Below are positions 18,702-26,618 of a stretch of 40,662 nt of DNA, one piece after another. The notes beneath the pieces were generated by a model. The model had not been told where the DNA came from, made no database searches, and saw only the letters and a list, made by a program, of their open reading frames with translations. The stretch is from contig JAFUGJ010000010.1 of NCBI GenBank assembly GCA_017469425.1, positions 1 to 40,662 on the forward strand, in the 5' to 3' direction. The DNA is from Bacteroidales bacterium (GTDB taxonomy: Bacteria > Bacteroidota > Bacteroidia > Bacteroidales > UBA932). The position numbers were made by a program, and so were the translations under genes. Numbering within the stretch: position 1 is the stretch's first letter; every line of letters starts with the position of its first letter.

Positions 18702-19343
18702 TTAAAAATCAGTTTGTTTCGGTGCGGGAGCAGAAAAGAGGCCGAACATCTGCGCATCAATCATGTCGGTCACCTTCTCGAAGTCTTCGGGACGGTTGCC
18801 GAACTTGATGTTGTCGGCGTCGATTACGAGCAGATTGCCCTTGTAGTCCGCAATCCAGTTTTCGTACTTCTCGTTCAGGCCGGTGAGATAGTCGATGCGG
18901 ATGCTGCGCTCATACTCGCGGCCGCGCTTCTGAATCTGGGCAATCAGGTTGGGGATGCTGCTCTTGAGGTAGATGAGAAGGTCGGGATAGCCCACCAGGC
19001 TCATCATGAGGTCGAAGAGATCGGAATAGTTCTCGAAATCGCGCGAGCTCATCAGGCCCATGTCGTGGAGATTGGGCGCGAAAATGCGTGCATCCTCGTA
19101 GATGGTGCGGTCCTGGATGATGATGTCGTTGGTCTTGGAGATGTCCACCACATCCTTGAAACGCTTGTTCAGGAAGTAAATCTGAAGGTTGAACGACCAA
19201 CGGGCCATGTCCTCATAGAAGTCGGCCAGATAGGGGTTGAAATCAACCGACTCGAACTTGGGTATCCACCCGTAGTGGGCTGCCAGCATCTTTGTGAGAG
19301 TGGTCTTGCCGCTTCCGATATTTCCTGCTATTGCGATGTGCAT
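18702..19343 (-). CDS. Deoxynucleoside kinase (copy 1)
   Basis: Phosphorylates deoxynucleosides for dNTP salvage. The 213-residue protein starts MHIAIAGNIGSGKTT, with the P-loop at residues 7-15. It has the dNK family motif QDRTIYEDARIF (the DR pair is diagnostic), DLLIYLKSSIPNLIAQIQKRGREYERSI as the lid region, and a C-terminal DADNIKFGNRPEDF. It is a paralogue of the next gene (about 20 nt away), with long near-identical blocks. The ATG at 19343 was chosen because upstream in-frame codons run into the neighbouring gene in the wrong frame. Substrate preference is not determinable. Confidence 0.92.
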   Translation of the reverse strand: MHIAIAGNIGSGKTTLTKMLAAHYGWIPKFESVDFNPYLADFYEDMARWSFNLQIYFLNKRFKDVVDISKTNDIIIQDRTIYEDARIFAPNLHDMGLMSSRDFENYSDLFDLMMSLVGYPDLLIYLKSSIPNLIAQIQKRGREYERSIRIDYLTGLNEKYENWIADYKGNLLVIDADNIKFGNRPEDFEKVTDMIDAQMFGLFSAPAPKQTDF

Positions 19344-19362
19344 ATACTGTATTGTTTTGTGG

Positions 19363-19977
19363 TTACTTGAAAAGGCCGAAGAGCTGCGCGTCGATGCGGT
19401 CGGTGATTGCCGCGAAGTCCTCCGGAATGTTCTTGAAGTCGATATTGTCCGTTTCCACCACGAGAAGCGGGCCCTTGTAGCCGGAAATCCACTCTTCGTA
19501 ATGGCGGTTGAGCCCGTCGAGATACTCGATGCTGATGGACTGCTCGTAGTCGCGGCCACGCTTCTGGATGTTCGCCACGAGATGCTCGATGCCGGACTTG
19601 AGATAGATGAGAAGGTCGGGCTGCTTCACGGTGCTCATCATGAGTTCGAAAAGCTGCATGTAGGTGCGGTAGTCGCGCTCGGAAAGGTTGCCCATCTCGT
19701 AGTTGTTCGCCACGAAGATGTAAACGCCTTCGGAGATGGTGCGGTCCTGGATGATTACTTCGTTGGATCTGGCGATTTCGAGCACATCCCTGAAACGCTG
19801 GGCAAGGAAATATGTTTCCAGATTGTACGACCAGCGGGGGATGTCTTTATAGTAATCCTCCAGATATGGGTTGTAGGTGACGGACTCGAACTGCGGCTTC
19901 CAACCGTAGTGCTCGGCAAGCATCCGCGTGAGTGTGGTCTTTCCGCTGCCTATATTTCCTGCGACTCCGATATGCAT
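19363..19977 (-). CDS. Deoxynucleoside kinase (copy 2)
   Basis: A 204-residue paralogue of the downstream kinase with P-loop GNIGSGKTT, QDRTISEGVYIF, and lid LIYLKSGIEHLVANIQKRGRDYEQSI. Differences cluster in the residues after DRTI (SEGVYIFVANNYEMG against YEDARIFAPNLHDMG), close to the nucleoside pocket, so the two copies may prefer different deoxynucleosides and may act as a heterodimer, as in some lactobacilli. The start is the ATG at 19977; the codon before it is TTG. It is the first gene of a six-gene minus-strand unit with a consensus promoter. Confidence 0.92.
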   Translation of the reverse strand: MHIGVAGNIGSGKTTLTRMLAEHYGWKPQFESVTYNPYLEDYYKDIPRWSYNLETYFLAQRFRDVLEIARSNEVIIQDRTISEGVYIFVANNYEMGNLSERDYRTYMQLFELMMSTVKQPDLLIYLKSGIEHLVANIQKRGRDYEQSISIEYLDGLNRHYEEWISGYKGPLLVVETDNIDFKNIPEDFAAITDRIDAQLFGLFK

Positions 19978-20003
19978 CAAATATTCGCTTTAATCCTAAC
20001 CTA

Positions 20004-20035
20004 CAAATTTAACATCAAACCTTGTCAAAAGCAAA
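20004..20035 (-). promoter_or_regulatory. Consensus promoter of the dNK-fadD-glcK-FKBP unit
   Basis: Minus-strand TTTG (20035-20032), a 20-nt spacer and TAAATTTG (20011-20004) match the Bacteroidota consensus exactly. The leader to the ATG at 19977 would be about 20 nt. It overlaps the divergent promoter of the MBL gene. Confidence 0.75.
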
Positions 20036-20054
20036 TCTTTTTTTCGTATTTTTG
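20021..20054 (+). promoter_or_regulatory. Predicted promoter of the MBL-fold gene
   Basis: TATTTTTG (20047-20054) ends 4 nt before the ATG at 20059, with CTTG (20021-20024) as a possible -33 element 22 nt upstream. The transcript should start at or next to the start codon. Confidence 0.55.
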
Positions 20055-20058
20055 GCTT

Positions 20059-20757
20059 ATGAAAATCAAACGATTCGTTTGCAACGCCATTGCCGAAAAC
20101 TGCTATGTGGTTTCCGAAGGAGGCAGTTGCGTTATCATAGATCCGGGATTCGACGGGCCGGACGAACTCGCCGGACTTTATTCATATCTGGAAGGCGAAG
20201 CGCTCACGCCCACGGCCATCCTGCTCACGCACACCCATTTCGACCATGTCCTCGGCGTTCCCGCCCTGGTCGGACGCTTCGGCATCCCGGTTTTCCCTGA
20301 AAAGCATGCAGGAGAAAGACTGGCGGCAGAAAGGCCGGAGGAAGTTTATTCTGGCGAGCATTTTCCCTGCGAGCCAGAAAAACTGCCCTCCGGCACCCAG
20401 GCAAAAGACGAGGCGGAAGAAGAAAAACTACCCTCCGGACTATGCGAAGGGATGGGCTTCAAGGTAATCCGCACCCCCGGCCACACCCCCGACAGCATCT
20501 GCTTCTACTCCGAAAAAGAGGCCGTACTCTTCACCGGCGACACCCTGTTTGCAGGCACGATAGGCCGCACCGACCTCCCCGGCGGCGACTACGACAGCGA
20601 AATCCGCTCGATAATGGAAAAACTCATCTTCCTCCCCGGCGAAACCGCCATCTACCCGGGACACGGACCCGCCAGCACAATAGCCCGCGAGCGCATGTCC
20701 AACCCCTTCCTCGAACCCTTCAACGAAAGGGAAGAAATGGATTTTCAGAGCGTCTGA
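20059..20757 (+). CDS. MBL-fold metallo-hydrolase (glyoxalase II-like)
   Basis: A 232-residue cytoplasmic metallo-beta-lactamase-fold hydrolase. The zinc motif HTHFDH (H58, H60, D62, H63) is followed by TPGHTPDSICFY, TGDTLFAGTIGRTDLPGGD and a late YPGHGPAST, the layout of small glyoxalase II or thioesterase-like hydrolases. The substrate is unknown. An insertion of about 35 residues before TPGHTP contains the phrase EKLPSG twice (about residues 108 and 125), which relatives are not expected to have. The 3' end overlaps the convergent kinase gene by 13 nt. Confidence 0.88.
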   Translation: MKIKRFVCNAIAENCYVVSEGGSCVIIDPGFDGPDELAGLYSYLEGEALTPTAILLTHTHFDHVLGVPALVGRFGIPVFPEKHAGERLAAERPEEVYSGEHFPCEPEKLPSGTQAKDEAEEEKLPSGLCEGMGFKVIRTPGHTPDSICFYSEKEAVLFTGDTLFAGTIGRTDLPGGDYDSEIRSIMEKLIFLPGETAIYPGHGPASTIARERMSNPFLEPFNEREEMDFQSV

Positions 20758-21752
20758 CCTCCGATGAATTCGCGCATGATGGAGGTAGGAGGGATGGCGG
20801 CGATTTCGGCAGGCTTGAGGGCGATTACAGGTTCAATGAAGTGAAGCAGCGACTGAGCCTTTTCGTAGGCGGGCGACGCTTCGGTAACCCCATACAGAAG
20901 AGGCTCGGCATAGTATTTCAGCAGCGGAAGGTCATAAAGCGTTGAGGAATTGAACACGACGCGGGCATTCTCCTCGAAGGGGAAGATGTTACGCGTTTCG
21001 CCCCTGCGCACGCTCGGCCAGCGGAGGATGTTTTCTTCCGGATTGATGCCACGCACGCGGTTGTCGCGCACGATGCGGCGCAGAAGCCTCTTGTCGGTGG
21101 TGGAGCCGTGCACCTTGGTTCCTCCCGGCAGGGCGGAAAGGGCCGAAATGTAAACATTGAAAATGCGGCTGCGGTCCACATCCGGAGTCAGTTCGGGATT
21201 CAGCGCATGAATGCCTTCCATGAAGAGCATGTCGTTCTCTTCCAGCTTCATGCGGCGGCTCTCGTCGAAAGTGGTCCTGCCGGACTTGAAGTCGTATTTG
21301 GGCACGATGATTTCCTTCCCCGCAATGAGGTCGTTCAGGTTCTCGTTTAGAAGCTTCACATTCATGGCGCCGAGGCTCTCGAAATCGTATTCCCCGTTCT
21401 CATCCTTGGGAGTATGCTCACGGTCCACGAAATAATTGTCGAGTTCTATCACCTTCGGGCTGATGCCGAGCACGGCGCACTGCTGGGCAATGCGGAGCGA
21501 ACTGCTGGTTTTGCCGCTGGACGAGGGGCCCGACATCATCACGATTTTCGTCTTCTTCTTATTCCAGAAAATCTGGTTGGCAATCTCGGCATATTTGCGT
21601 TCCTGCCGCGCCTCGCAAAGGTTGATGAGGCGTATGGCCTGCCCGTCGGCAAGCACAGCGTTGAGTTTTTCGATACTGTCGATGCCCACAGCCGAACACC
21701 AGTCGGCATATTCACGGCGGGCCGCTTCAATCTTGGTGATAGTTTCGCTCAT
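20745..21752 (-). CDS. Uridine kinase-like nucleoside kinase, short form
   Basis: A P-loop kinase of the uridine kinase/phosphoribulokinase family. Motifs are SGPSSSGKTSSSLRIA (about 73-88), the ELDNYFVDREHTPKDENGEYDFESLGAMN substrate loop (about 120) and LFMEGIHALNPEL (Walker B-like). A basic lid RLLRRIVRDNRVRG follows. Bacteroidales homologues that I recall are about 550 residues, with N-terminal TGS and threonyl-tRNA-synthetase-like domains; here only about 70 helical residues precede the P-loop. The ATG at 21752 comes 2 nt after the uvrA stop, so the short form appears genuine. Probable role: nucleoside salvage. Confidence 0.85.
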   Translation of the reverse strand: MSETITKIEAARREYADWCSAVGIDSIEKLNAVLADGQAIRLINLCEARQERKYAEIANQIFWNKKKTKIVMMSGPSSSGKTSSSLRIAQQCAVLGISPKVIELDNYFVDREHTPKDENGEYDFESLGAMNVKLLNENLNDLIAGKEIIVPKYDFKSGRTTFDESRRMKLEENDMLFMEGIHALNPELTPDVDRSRIFNVYISALSALPGGTKVHGSTTDKRLLRRIVRDNRVRGINPEENILRWPSVRRGETRNIFPFEENARVVFNSSTLYDLPLLKYYAEPLLYGVTEASPAYEKAQSLLHFIEPVIALKPAEIAAIPPTSIMREFIGGQTL

Positions 21753-21754
21753 AT

Positions 21755-24511
21755 TCAGTCCAGCATTGATTCAAGGTAGGGGCCGGTCACCGAAGCCGGG
21801 TCGGCGGCCACCTGTTCCGGAGTGCCTTTTGCCACTATCGTTCCTCCCCGGCGCCCGCCTTCAGGCCCCATGTCAATGAGGTAATCGACGCTCTTCAACA
21901 CATCCAGATTGTGTTCTATTATAATAATCGTGTTTCCCTGGTCGGCAAGCTGCCCCAGCACGCCGAGCAGAGTCTTGATGTCTGCAAAATGCAGGCCCGT
22001 CGTGGGCTCGTCAAGTATATAAAGGGTGTTTCCCGTGCTCTTACGGAACAATTCTGCGGCGAGTTTCATCCTCTGGCTCTCCCCTCCGGAAAGGGTGACC
22101 GAACTCTGGCCCAGCTTCACATAGCCGAGCCCGACATCTGCGAGAGCCTTTAATTTCGGCGCTATCTTGGGGTGCTTGCCGAAGAATTCGTAAGCTTCGC
22201 TGATGCTCATTTCCAGAACATCGTCGATGCTCTTGCCTTTGTAATGCACCGCGAGGGTATCTTCCTTGTAGCGTTTACCGCCGCAGACTTCGCAGGGCAC
22301 CATCACGCTCGGGAGGAAATTCATCTCGATAAGTTTGATGCCCGCCCCCTTGCATTCCTCGCAGCGTCCTCCGGCCACATTGAAGCTGAACCTGCCCGCC
22401 TTGAAGCCACGGACCTTGGCGTCCGGGGTATCCTCGAACAGGGCGCGGATGTCGTCAAACACTCCCGTAAAGGTTGCGGGATTGCTGCGGGGGCTGCGTC
22501 CTATGGGGCTCTGGTCCACCTCGATAACCTTGTCGATGCAGCGTATGCCTTCGAGCTCCCTGTACGGGAGGGGTTTCTGGGTGGTTCGGTAGAACTTCTG
22601 CTTGAGTATGGGCATCAGGGTTTCGTTCACGAGGCTGCTCTTGCCGCTGCCGCTCACTCCCGCCACGCCTATGATTTTTCCGAGGGGGAATTCTACCGTG
22701 ACATCCTTCAGATTGTTGCCGGATGCGCCCTTGAGTATCAGACTCTTGCCATTGCCCACCCTGCACTGCTGCGGAACGGGGATTGCGTCCTCGCCGGAAA
22801 GGTATTCCAGGGTTAGAGACCCTTCCCTCTCTGGCGAATGCGCCGCAGGGCCGTTGTACACGATATGTCCTCCTTCCGCCCCTGCACCAGGCCCCACATC
22901 GGTGAGCCAGTCGGCTGCGCGCATAGTGGCCTCGTCGTGCTCCACGACAAGCACGGTATTTCCTTCGTCGCGCAGCTCCTTGAGGGAATTGATTAGTTTT
23001 ATATTGTCGCGCTGATGAAGCCCTATGGACGGTTCATCGAGTATGTAGATAACATTTACGAGCCGGGAGCCGATCTGCGTGGCAAGCCTTATGCGCTGGC
23101 CTTCGCCGCCGGAAAGGGAACCGGTTGCGCGGTCGAGGGTGAGGTAATCCAGGCCCACATCCATGAGGAAACCGACCCTGTCGCGGAGTTCCTTCAGTAT
23201 GTCGCGGGCAATGGTTCCGGCCCTTTTCGACAGTTTTCCGTCGAGCTGGCCGAGCCACTGCCGGAGTTCGCTTATCTCCATTGCAGAAACCTCTGCGATG
23301 GTTTTGCCGTCGATTTTGAAACAGTTGGTTTCTTCCTTGAGACGAGTGCCGTGGCATACGGGGCAGACGATTTTGTCTTCGATATGGTCCACTATCCCCG
23401 GCCAGTTCACCATCTGGCTGAGATTACCTTCGCCCACGCGGAAAAACTCGTCGGAGCCGTAAATCAGCAGGGACACCACCTCGTCGGGCAGGGCCGCGAT
23501 AGGGTCATGAAGCGAGAAATTGTATTTGCGTGCTATGGAGCGGATAATCTCGAAGCGCTTGTTTTCACGCACCTTGCCAAGAGGCACTATCCCCCCTTCG
23601 GATATGCTGAGCGAAGGGTCGGGCACTATGGTATCCATGTTGACATCCACCACCGTGCCAAGGCCCTTGCAGTGGGGGCAGTACCCTTCGGGCGAGTTGA
23701 AGGAGAAGGTGTGCGGTGCCGGTTCCTGAAGCGAAACCCCGGTTTCGGGATCTACCAGATGTTTGGAATAATGATGGAGCTGTCCGCTTTCGGCATCGAG
23801 TATAGCGAGCGACCCCTTTCCCATGCCGAGGGCCGTCATCACCGATGCGCGTATGCGTTTCCCGTCGCCCGCGCCGGGCTTGAGTTTGTCGATGACAAGT
23901 TCGATGAAATGTCCTTTGTAGCGGTCGAGGGATTCAACTTCATTCAGGCTTTCGATGCTGCCGTCGATGCGCACCTGGGTGTAGCCTTTGCGCCGCAGCG
24001 AGTCGAAAAGCTCGCGGTAGTGCCCTTTGCGTCCGCGCACCAGGGGCGAGAGCAGCAGGCACTTCCGTCCGTCGAATTCCCGGAGGATGAGGTCGACTAT
24101 CTGTTCGTCTGTATATCGCACCATCTCCTTTCCGCTGACCGGGGAGTATGCGGTGGATGCGCGTGCGTAGAGCAGACGGAGGAAGTCGGATATTTCGGTG
24201 ATGGTTCCCACCGTGGAACGGGGATTGTTGCCGGTGGTTTTCTGTTCTATGGCGATGATGGGGCTAAGGCCCTCGATGCTTTCAACCTCGGGCTTGTCAA
24301 GTATGCCCATGAAGTGCTTTGCATAGGGTGAAAGGGTGTTGAGATAGCGCCTCTGCCCTTCGGCATAGATGGTGTCGAACGCCAGCGAGCTCTTGCCGCT
24401 GCCGCTCAGCCCGGTAATGACGGTGAACTTCCCCCGGGGGATGTCCACATCCACATTTTTGAGGTTATGCGCTTTCGCCCCCCGAATCTTTATGTATTCC
24501 TCCTTGCCCAT
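21755..24511 (-). CDS. uvrA: Excinuclease ABC subunit A (UvrA)
   Basis: The damage-recognition ATPase of nucleotide excision repair. The 918-residue protein carries two ABC modules: Walker A GLSGSGKSS (about 35) and GVSGSGKSS, and signatures LSGGEGQR and LSGGESQRMKLA. A UvrB-binding region lies at about 130-245, and the second zinc module is intact (CEEC ... CEVC). The first zinc module is incomplete: the CPHC pair is present (about 280), but its partner CxxC is replaced by HLVDPETGVS (about 250-260). Presence of the UvrB-binding domain argues for canonical UvrA rather than the UvrA2 type. It is followed after 2 nt by a nucleoside kinase gene. Confidence 0.96.
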   Translation of the reverse strand: MGKEEYIKIRGAKAHNLKNVDVDIPRGKFTVITGLSGSGKSSLAFDTIYAEGQRRYLNTLSPYAKHFMGILDKPEVESIEGLSPIIAIEQKTTGNNPRSTVGTITEISDFLRLLYARASTAYSPVSGKEMVRYTDEQIVDLILREFDGRKCLLLSPLVRGRKGHYRELFDSLRRKGYTQVRIDGSIESLNEVESLDRYKGHFIELVIDKLKPGAGDGKRIRASVMTALGMGKGSLAILDAESGQLHHYSKHLVDPETGVSLQEPAPHTFSFNSPEGYCPHCKGLGTVVDVNMDTIVPDPSLSISEGGIVPLGKVRENKRFEIIRSIARKYNFSLHDPIAALPDEVVSLLIYGSDEFFRVGEGNLSQMVNWPGIVDHIEDKIVCPVCHGTRLKEETNCFKIDGKTIAEVSAMEISELRQWLGQLDGKLSKRAGTIARDILKELRDRVGFLMDVGLDYLTLDRATGSLSGGEGQRIRLATQIGSRLVNVIYILDEPSIGLHQRDNIKLINSLKELRDEGNTVLVVEHDEATMRAADWLTDVGPGAGAEGGHIVYNGPAAHSPEREGSLTLEYLSGEDAIPVPQQCRVGNGKSLILKGASGNNLKDVTVEFPLGKIIGVAGVSGSGKSSLVNETLMPILKQKFYRTTQKPLPYRELEGIRCIDKVIEVDQSPIGRSPRSNPATFTGVFDDIRALFEDTPDAKVRGFKAGRFSFNVAGGRCEECKGAGIKLIEMNFLPSVMVPCEVCGGKRYKEDTLAVHYKGKSIDDVLEMSISEAYEFFGKHPKIAPKLKALADVGLGYVKLGQSSVTLSGGESQRMKLAAELFRKSTGNTLYILDEPTTGLHFADIKTLLGVLGQLADQGNTIIIIEHNLDVLKSVDYLIDMGPEGGRRGGTIVAKGTPEQVAADPASVTGPYLESMLD

Positions 24512-24520
24512 AGCGAAGGG

Positions 24521-24528
24521 CGAAGATA
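24521..24528 (-). promoter_or_regulatory. Possible -7 box of uvrA
   Basis: Minus-strand TATCTTCG differs from TAnnTTTG at one base and lies 9 nt before the uvrA ATG. No -33 element is evident. Confidence 0.4.
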
Positions 24529-24552
24529 CGAAAAAATACTGATGTTCCGTAA

Positions 24553-25323
24553 TTATCCCAAAAGAACATCCAGAACCATCATAAGGGCGAAGCCGATGGC
24601 AAAGCCCACGGTGCCGAGATTGGAATGCGACCCTTCGGAGGCTTCCGGGATGAGTTCTTCGATTACGACATAGAGCATGGCTCCCGCGGCGAAAGCAAGA
24701 AGGCAGGGCATCATGCCGGTGACGGCCGAAGCGAGCAGGATTACCAGCGCCCCGCCGATGGGCTCCACGATGCCGCTGAGGGCGCCTATGAGAAACGACC
24801 TCATGCGACTGTTTCCCGCTGCGCGCAGGGGCATGGAGATGATTGCCCCTTCCGGAACATTCTGTATGGCTATGCCGAGCGACAGGGCGAGGGCCCCTGC
24901 AAGGGTGAGGCCGGAAGCGGCACCCAGTGCGCCCGCTATGGCAACGCCCACCGCCATGCCCTCCGGGAGGTTATGGATGGTTACCGCGAGCGCAAGCTTG
25001 GTTGTGCGAGAAAGGCTGCTCCGTGGTCCTTCCGCTTCGCCTGAAGCGTGGATATGGGGCGTGACATAGTCTATTATCAGAAGGAAAGCAAATCCGGCAA
25101 GAAGCCCGAGGGTGGCAGGCAGGACATTGCCGGGCGTCATTTCCATTGAGGGAATGAGCAGCGACCACACGCTTGCAGCCACCATCACCCCTGAAGCGAA
25201 GCCCAGCAAGGCTTTCTGGAGAACTGCGGGCATATCCCTGCGCATGAAAAACACGAAAGCCGAGCCCAGCGCCGTACCGGCGAAGGGAATCAGCAAAGCC
25301 ATCCATACCGCTTGAGTAAACAT
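24553..25323 (-). CDS. ZIP family metal transporter
   Basis: A 256-residue inner-membrane protein with about 8 hydrophobic helices, predicted to take up zinc or another divalent cation. The two metal-site helices are present: HNLPEGMAVG (about 117) and QNVPEGAIISMPLRAAG (about 154). The loop IDYVTPHIHASGEAEGP contains the short His-containing segment typical of ZupT/GufA-type transporters. It is monocistronic and divergent from the YiiX-like gene, sharing a 37-bp promoter region. Confidence 0.9.
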   Translation of the reverse strand: MFTQAVWMALLIPFAGTALGSAFVFFMRRDMPAVLQKALLGFASGVMVAASVWSLLIPSMEMTPGNVLPATLGLLAGFAFLLIIDYVTPHIHASGEAEGPRSSLSRTTKLALAVTIHNLPEGMAVGVAIAGALGAASGLTLAGALALSLGIAIQNVPEGAIISMPLRAAGNSRMRSFLIGALSGIVEPIGGALVILLASAVTGMMPCLLAFAAGAMLYVVIEELIPEASEGSHSNLGTVGFAIGFALMMVLDVLLG

Positions 25324-25327
25324 AGTG

Positions 25328-25360
25328 TAAAGGTAGTATTTTTCTCCTTATATTTGCAAC
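25328..25360 (-). promoter_or_regulatory. Predicted promoter of the ZIP transporter gene
   Basis: Minus-strand TACCTTTA (25335-25328), one base from consensus, ends 4 nt before the ATG. GTTG (25360-25357) lies 21 nt upstream and directly adjoins the -7 box of the divergent gene. No Zur-like operator was recognised. Confidence 0.45.
25349..25356 (+). promoter_or_regulatory. Predicted -7 box of the YiiX-like gene
   Basis: TATATTTG is followed by CAAC and the ATG at 25361, predicting a leaderless mRNA. Confidence 0.55.
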
Positions 25361-26050
25361 ATGAAACGCTTGGGATACCTGATTCTTGTGATTCTGCTGG
25401 CGGCAGGATGCAGCCGCAGCAAAGATGTCCGCCTGCAGAGCGGCGACCTCATTTTCGTGGGAATTCCGCAGGATTATAACCTCGACCGGGATTCCATGGC
25501 GGACGCTATCGGCGACGCCACCGGAAACGGCAGCCTCAACCTCATCCATGTAGCCATTGCCGAAGTGCAGGGCGACAGCGTCTGGATTATCGACGCAACC
25601 ATAAAGCACGGGGTGGACAGGCATCCGCTCGACACCTTCCTCACCGACTTCACCTTCAAGGACGGTTCGTATCCTGTTTTTATCGTCAAACGCCTGAAGG
25701 ACAACAGCAAGGCAGCACAGTTTGCAGAGAATACCAAGCGCTTCCTCGGACGCCCCTACGACCTGTGGTTCCTCCCCGACAACGAGGCCATGTACTGCTC
25801 CGAACTTGTCCGCGAAAGCTACCGCCCCTCTGACGATTATCTCTTCGAAAACAAACCCATGAACTTCAGGAACTCCGAAGGAGAATTCCCAATCTACTGG
25901 CAGCAGCTCTTCGCCCGCCTCGGAGAACCCATCCCCCAGGATGCCCCCGGCACAAATCCCCAGGACATGAGCGCATCGCCCTTGCTCCGCGATGCAGCAG
26001 TCAACTTATTGACCTACAGCACTTTGCCGGAAAACAAATCGGCAAAATAA
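25361..26050 (+). CDS. YiiX/YebB-like permuted NlpC/P60 lipoprotein
   Basis: A 229-residue exported lipoprotein (lipobox LAAGC near residue 17) of the permuted papain-like YiiX group (PF05708). The features are LQSGDLIFVG soon after the signal, His63 in LIHVAIAEV, the segment RFLGRPYDLWFLPDN and Cys146 in MYCSELVRESY. His and Cys in this order are the expected catalytic pair of the permuted fold. Substrates of the group are unclear; lipid or peptidoglycan-derived amides are possible. The stop codon sits in the loop of a terminator hairpin. Confidence 0.88.
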   Translation: MKRLGYLILVILLAAGCSRSKDVRLQSGDLIFVGIPQDYNLDRDSMADAIGDATGNGSLNLIHVAIAEVQGDSVWIIDATIKHGVDRHPLDTFLTDFTFKDGSYPVFIVKRLKDNSKAAQFAENTKRFLGRPYDLWFLPDNEAMYCSELVRESYRPSDDYLFENKPMNFRNSEGEFPIYWQQLFARLGEPIPQDAPGTNPQDMSASPLLRDAAVNLLTYSTLPENKSAK

Positions 26051-26062
26051 ACCGATTTGTTT
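26032..26062 (+). terminator. Terminator overlapping the YiiX-like gene's stop codon
   Basis: An 11-bp perfect stem (AAACAAATCGG / CCGATTTGTTT) has a 9-nt loop containing the TAA stop. The 3' arm itself is T-rich (TTTGTTT). It separates the gene from the AT-rich lipoprotein downstream. Confidence 0.7.
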
Positions 26063-26170
26063 CCCAGGAATCAATTGACAACCAACAATTTAAGCGCTGG
26101 AGAGAATCTGAACCGTTCTTATCGGTCTAAAAACCAGACCACAATACGGGAATTTATAATATTTTGGCGT

Positions 26171-26611
26171 ATGAAATGCGACTTCTATAGAATCATTGCA
26201 GTAACAGTAACCGTCTTTGCTCTCTCCTGTGCGGTGCAGCACGGCGAGTGCACTAACGATTATCTTACAAAAGATTCAGGTCTTATCATTTTCTCAAAGA
26301 AACCGAATAGAAGTACTCTAACTTTTCTTGGCATCGAAAATGATCAATATGTCTATTCATCATTTGAGATTATTGTCAGTAAGAAGTCACAGAATATATA
26401 TGTCAGGAAAGAAGATGGTATTATACTTTCAAAAACGCCAATAGAGGATTACCATTGTTACACAGCATCGGAATTCGCGATATTTGAAGGTATTGAGTCG
26501 GAATACAAAAAATATACGGCAGTAAATAAAGATTTCTTTCGGTTATCAAATAATGAAAAGAAAAAGGCATTAGAGAGATACATTGAGATGAATACAAATA
26601 AAACTGACTGA
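26171..26611 (+). CDS. Small AT-rich hypothetical lipoprotein
   Basis: A 146-residue protein I do not recognise. The N-terminus has a short basic part, a hydrophobic run (IIAVTVTVFAL) and Ser-Cys at about residue 20, a plausible lipoprotein signal. The rest is charged and rich in Lys, Tyr and Ile, probably mixed alpha/beta, ending in a Lys-rich helix (NNEKKKALERYIEMN). The ATG at 26171 follows TATTTTGG by a few nt. An in-frame TTG at 26057 lies inside the preceding terminator and is rejected. GC content is far below the neighbours, as in the 10.8-13.4 kb island, so the gene was probably acquired. Confidence 0.6.
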   Translation: MKCDFYRIIAVTVTVFALSCAVQHGECTNDYLTKDSGLIIFSKKPNRSTLTFLGIENDQYVYSSFEIIVSKKSQNIYVRKEDGIILSKTPIEDYHCYTASEFAIFEGIESEYKKYTAVNKDFFRLSNNEKKKALERYIEMNTNKTD

Positions 26612-26618
26612 TTTTATT
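26597..26618 (+). terminator. Weak A/T hairpin at the end of the small lipoprotein gene
   Basis: AATAAAA (26597-26603) and TTTTATT (26612-26618) pair around an 8-nt loop that contains the TGA stop. The stem is all A-T, so termination strength is doubtful. Confidence 0.3.

Noticed and set aside
19294-20058. N-terminal extension of the MBL gene reading
   Set aside because: It runs antisense through the second deoxynucleoside kinase; the real ATG at 20059 lies 4 nt after a promoter box.
26057-26170. Longer reading of the small lipoprotein from a TTG
   Set aside because: The TTG lies in the arm of the preceding terminator, and the extension would bury the signal peptide inside the protein.
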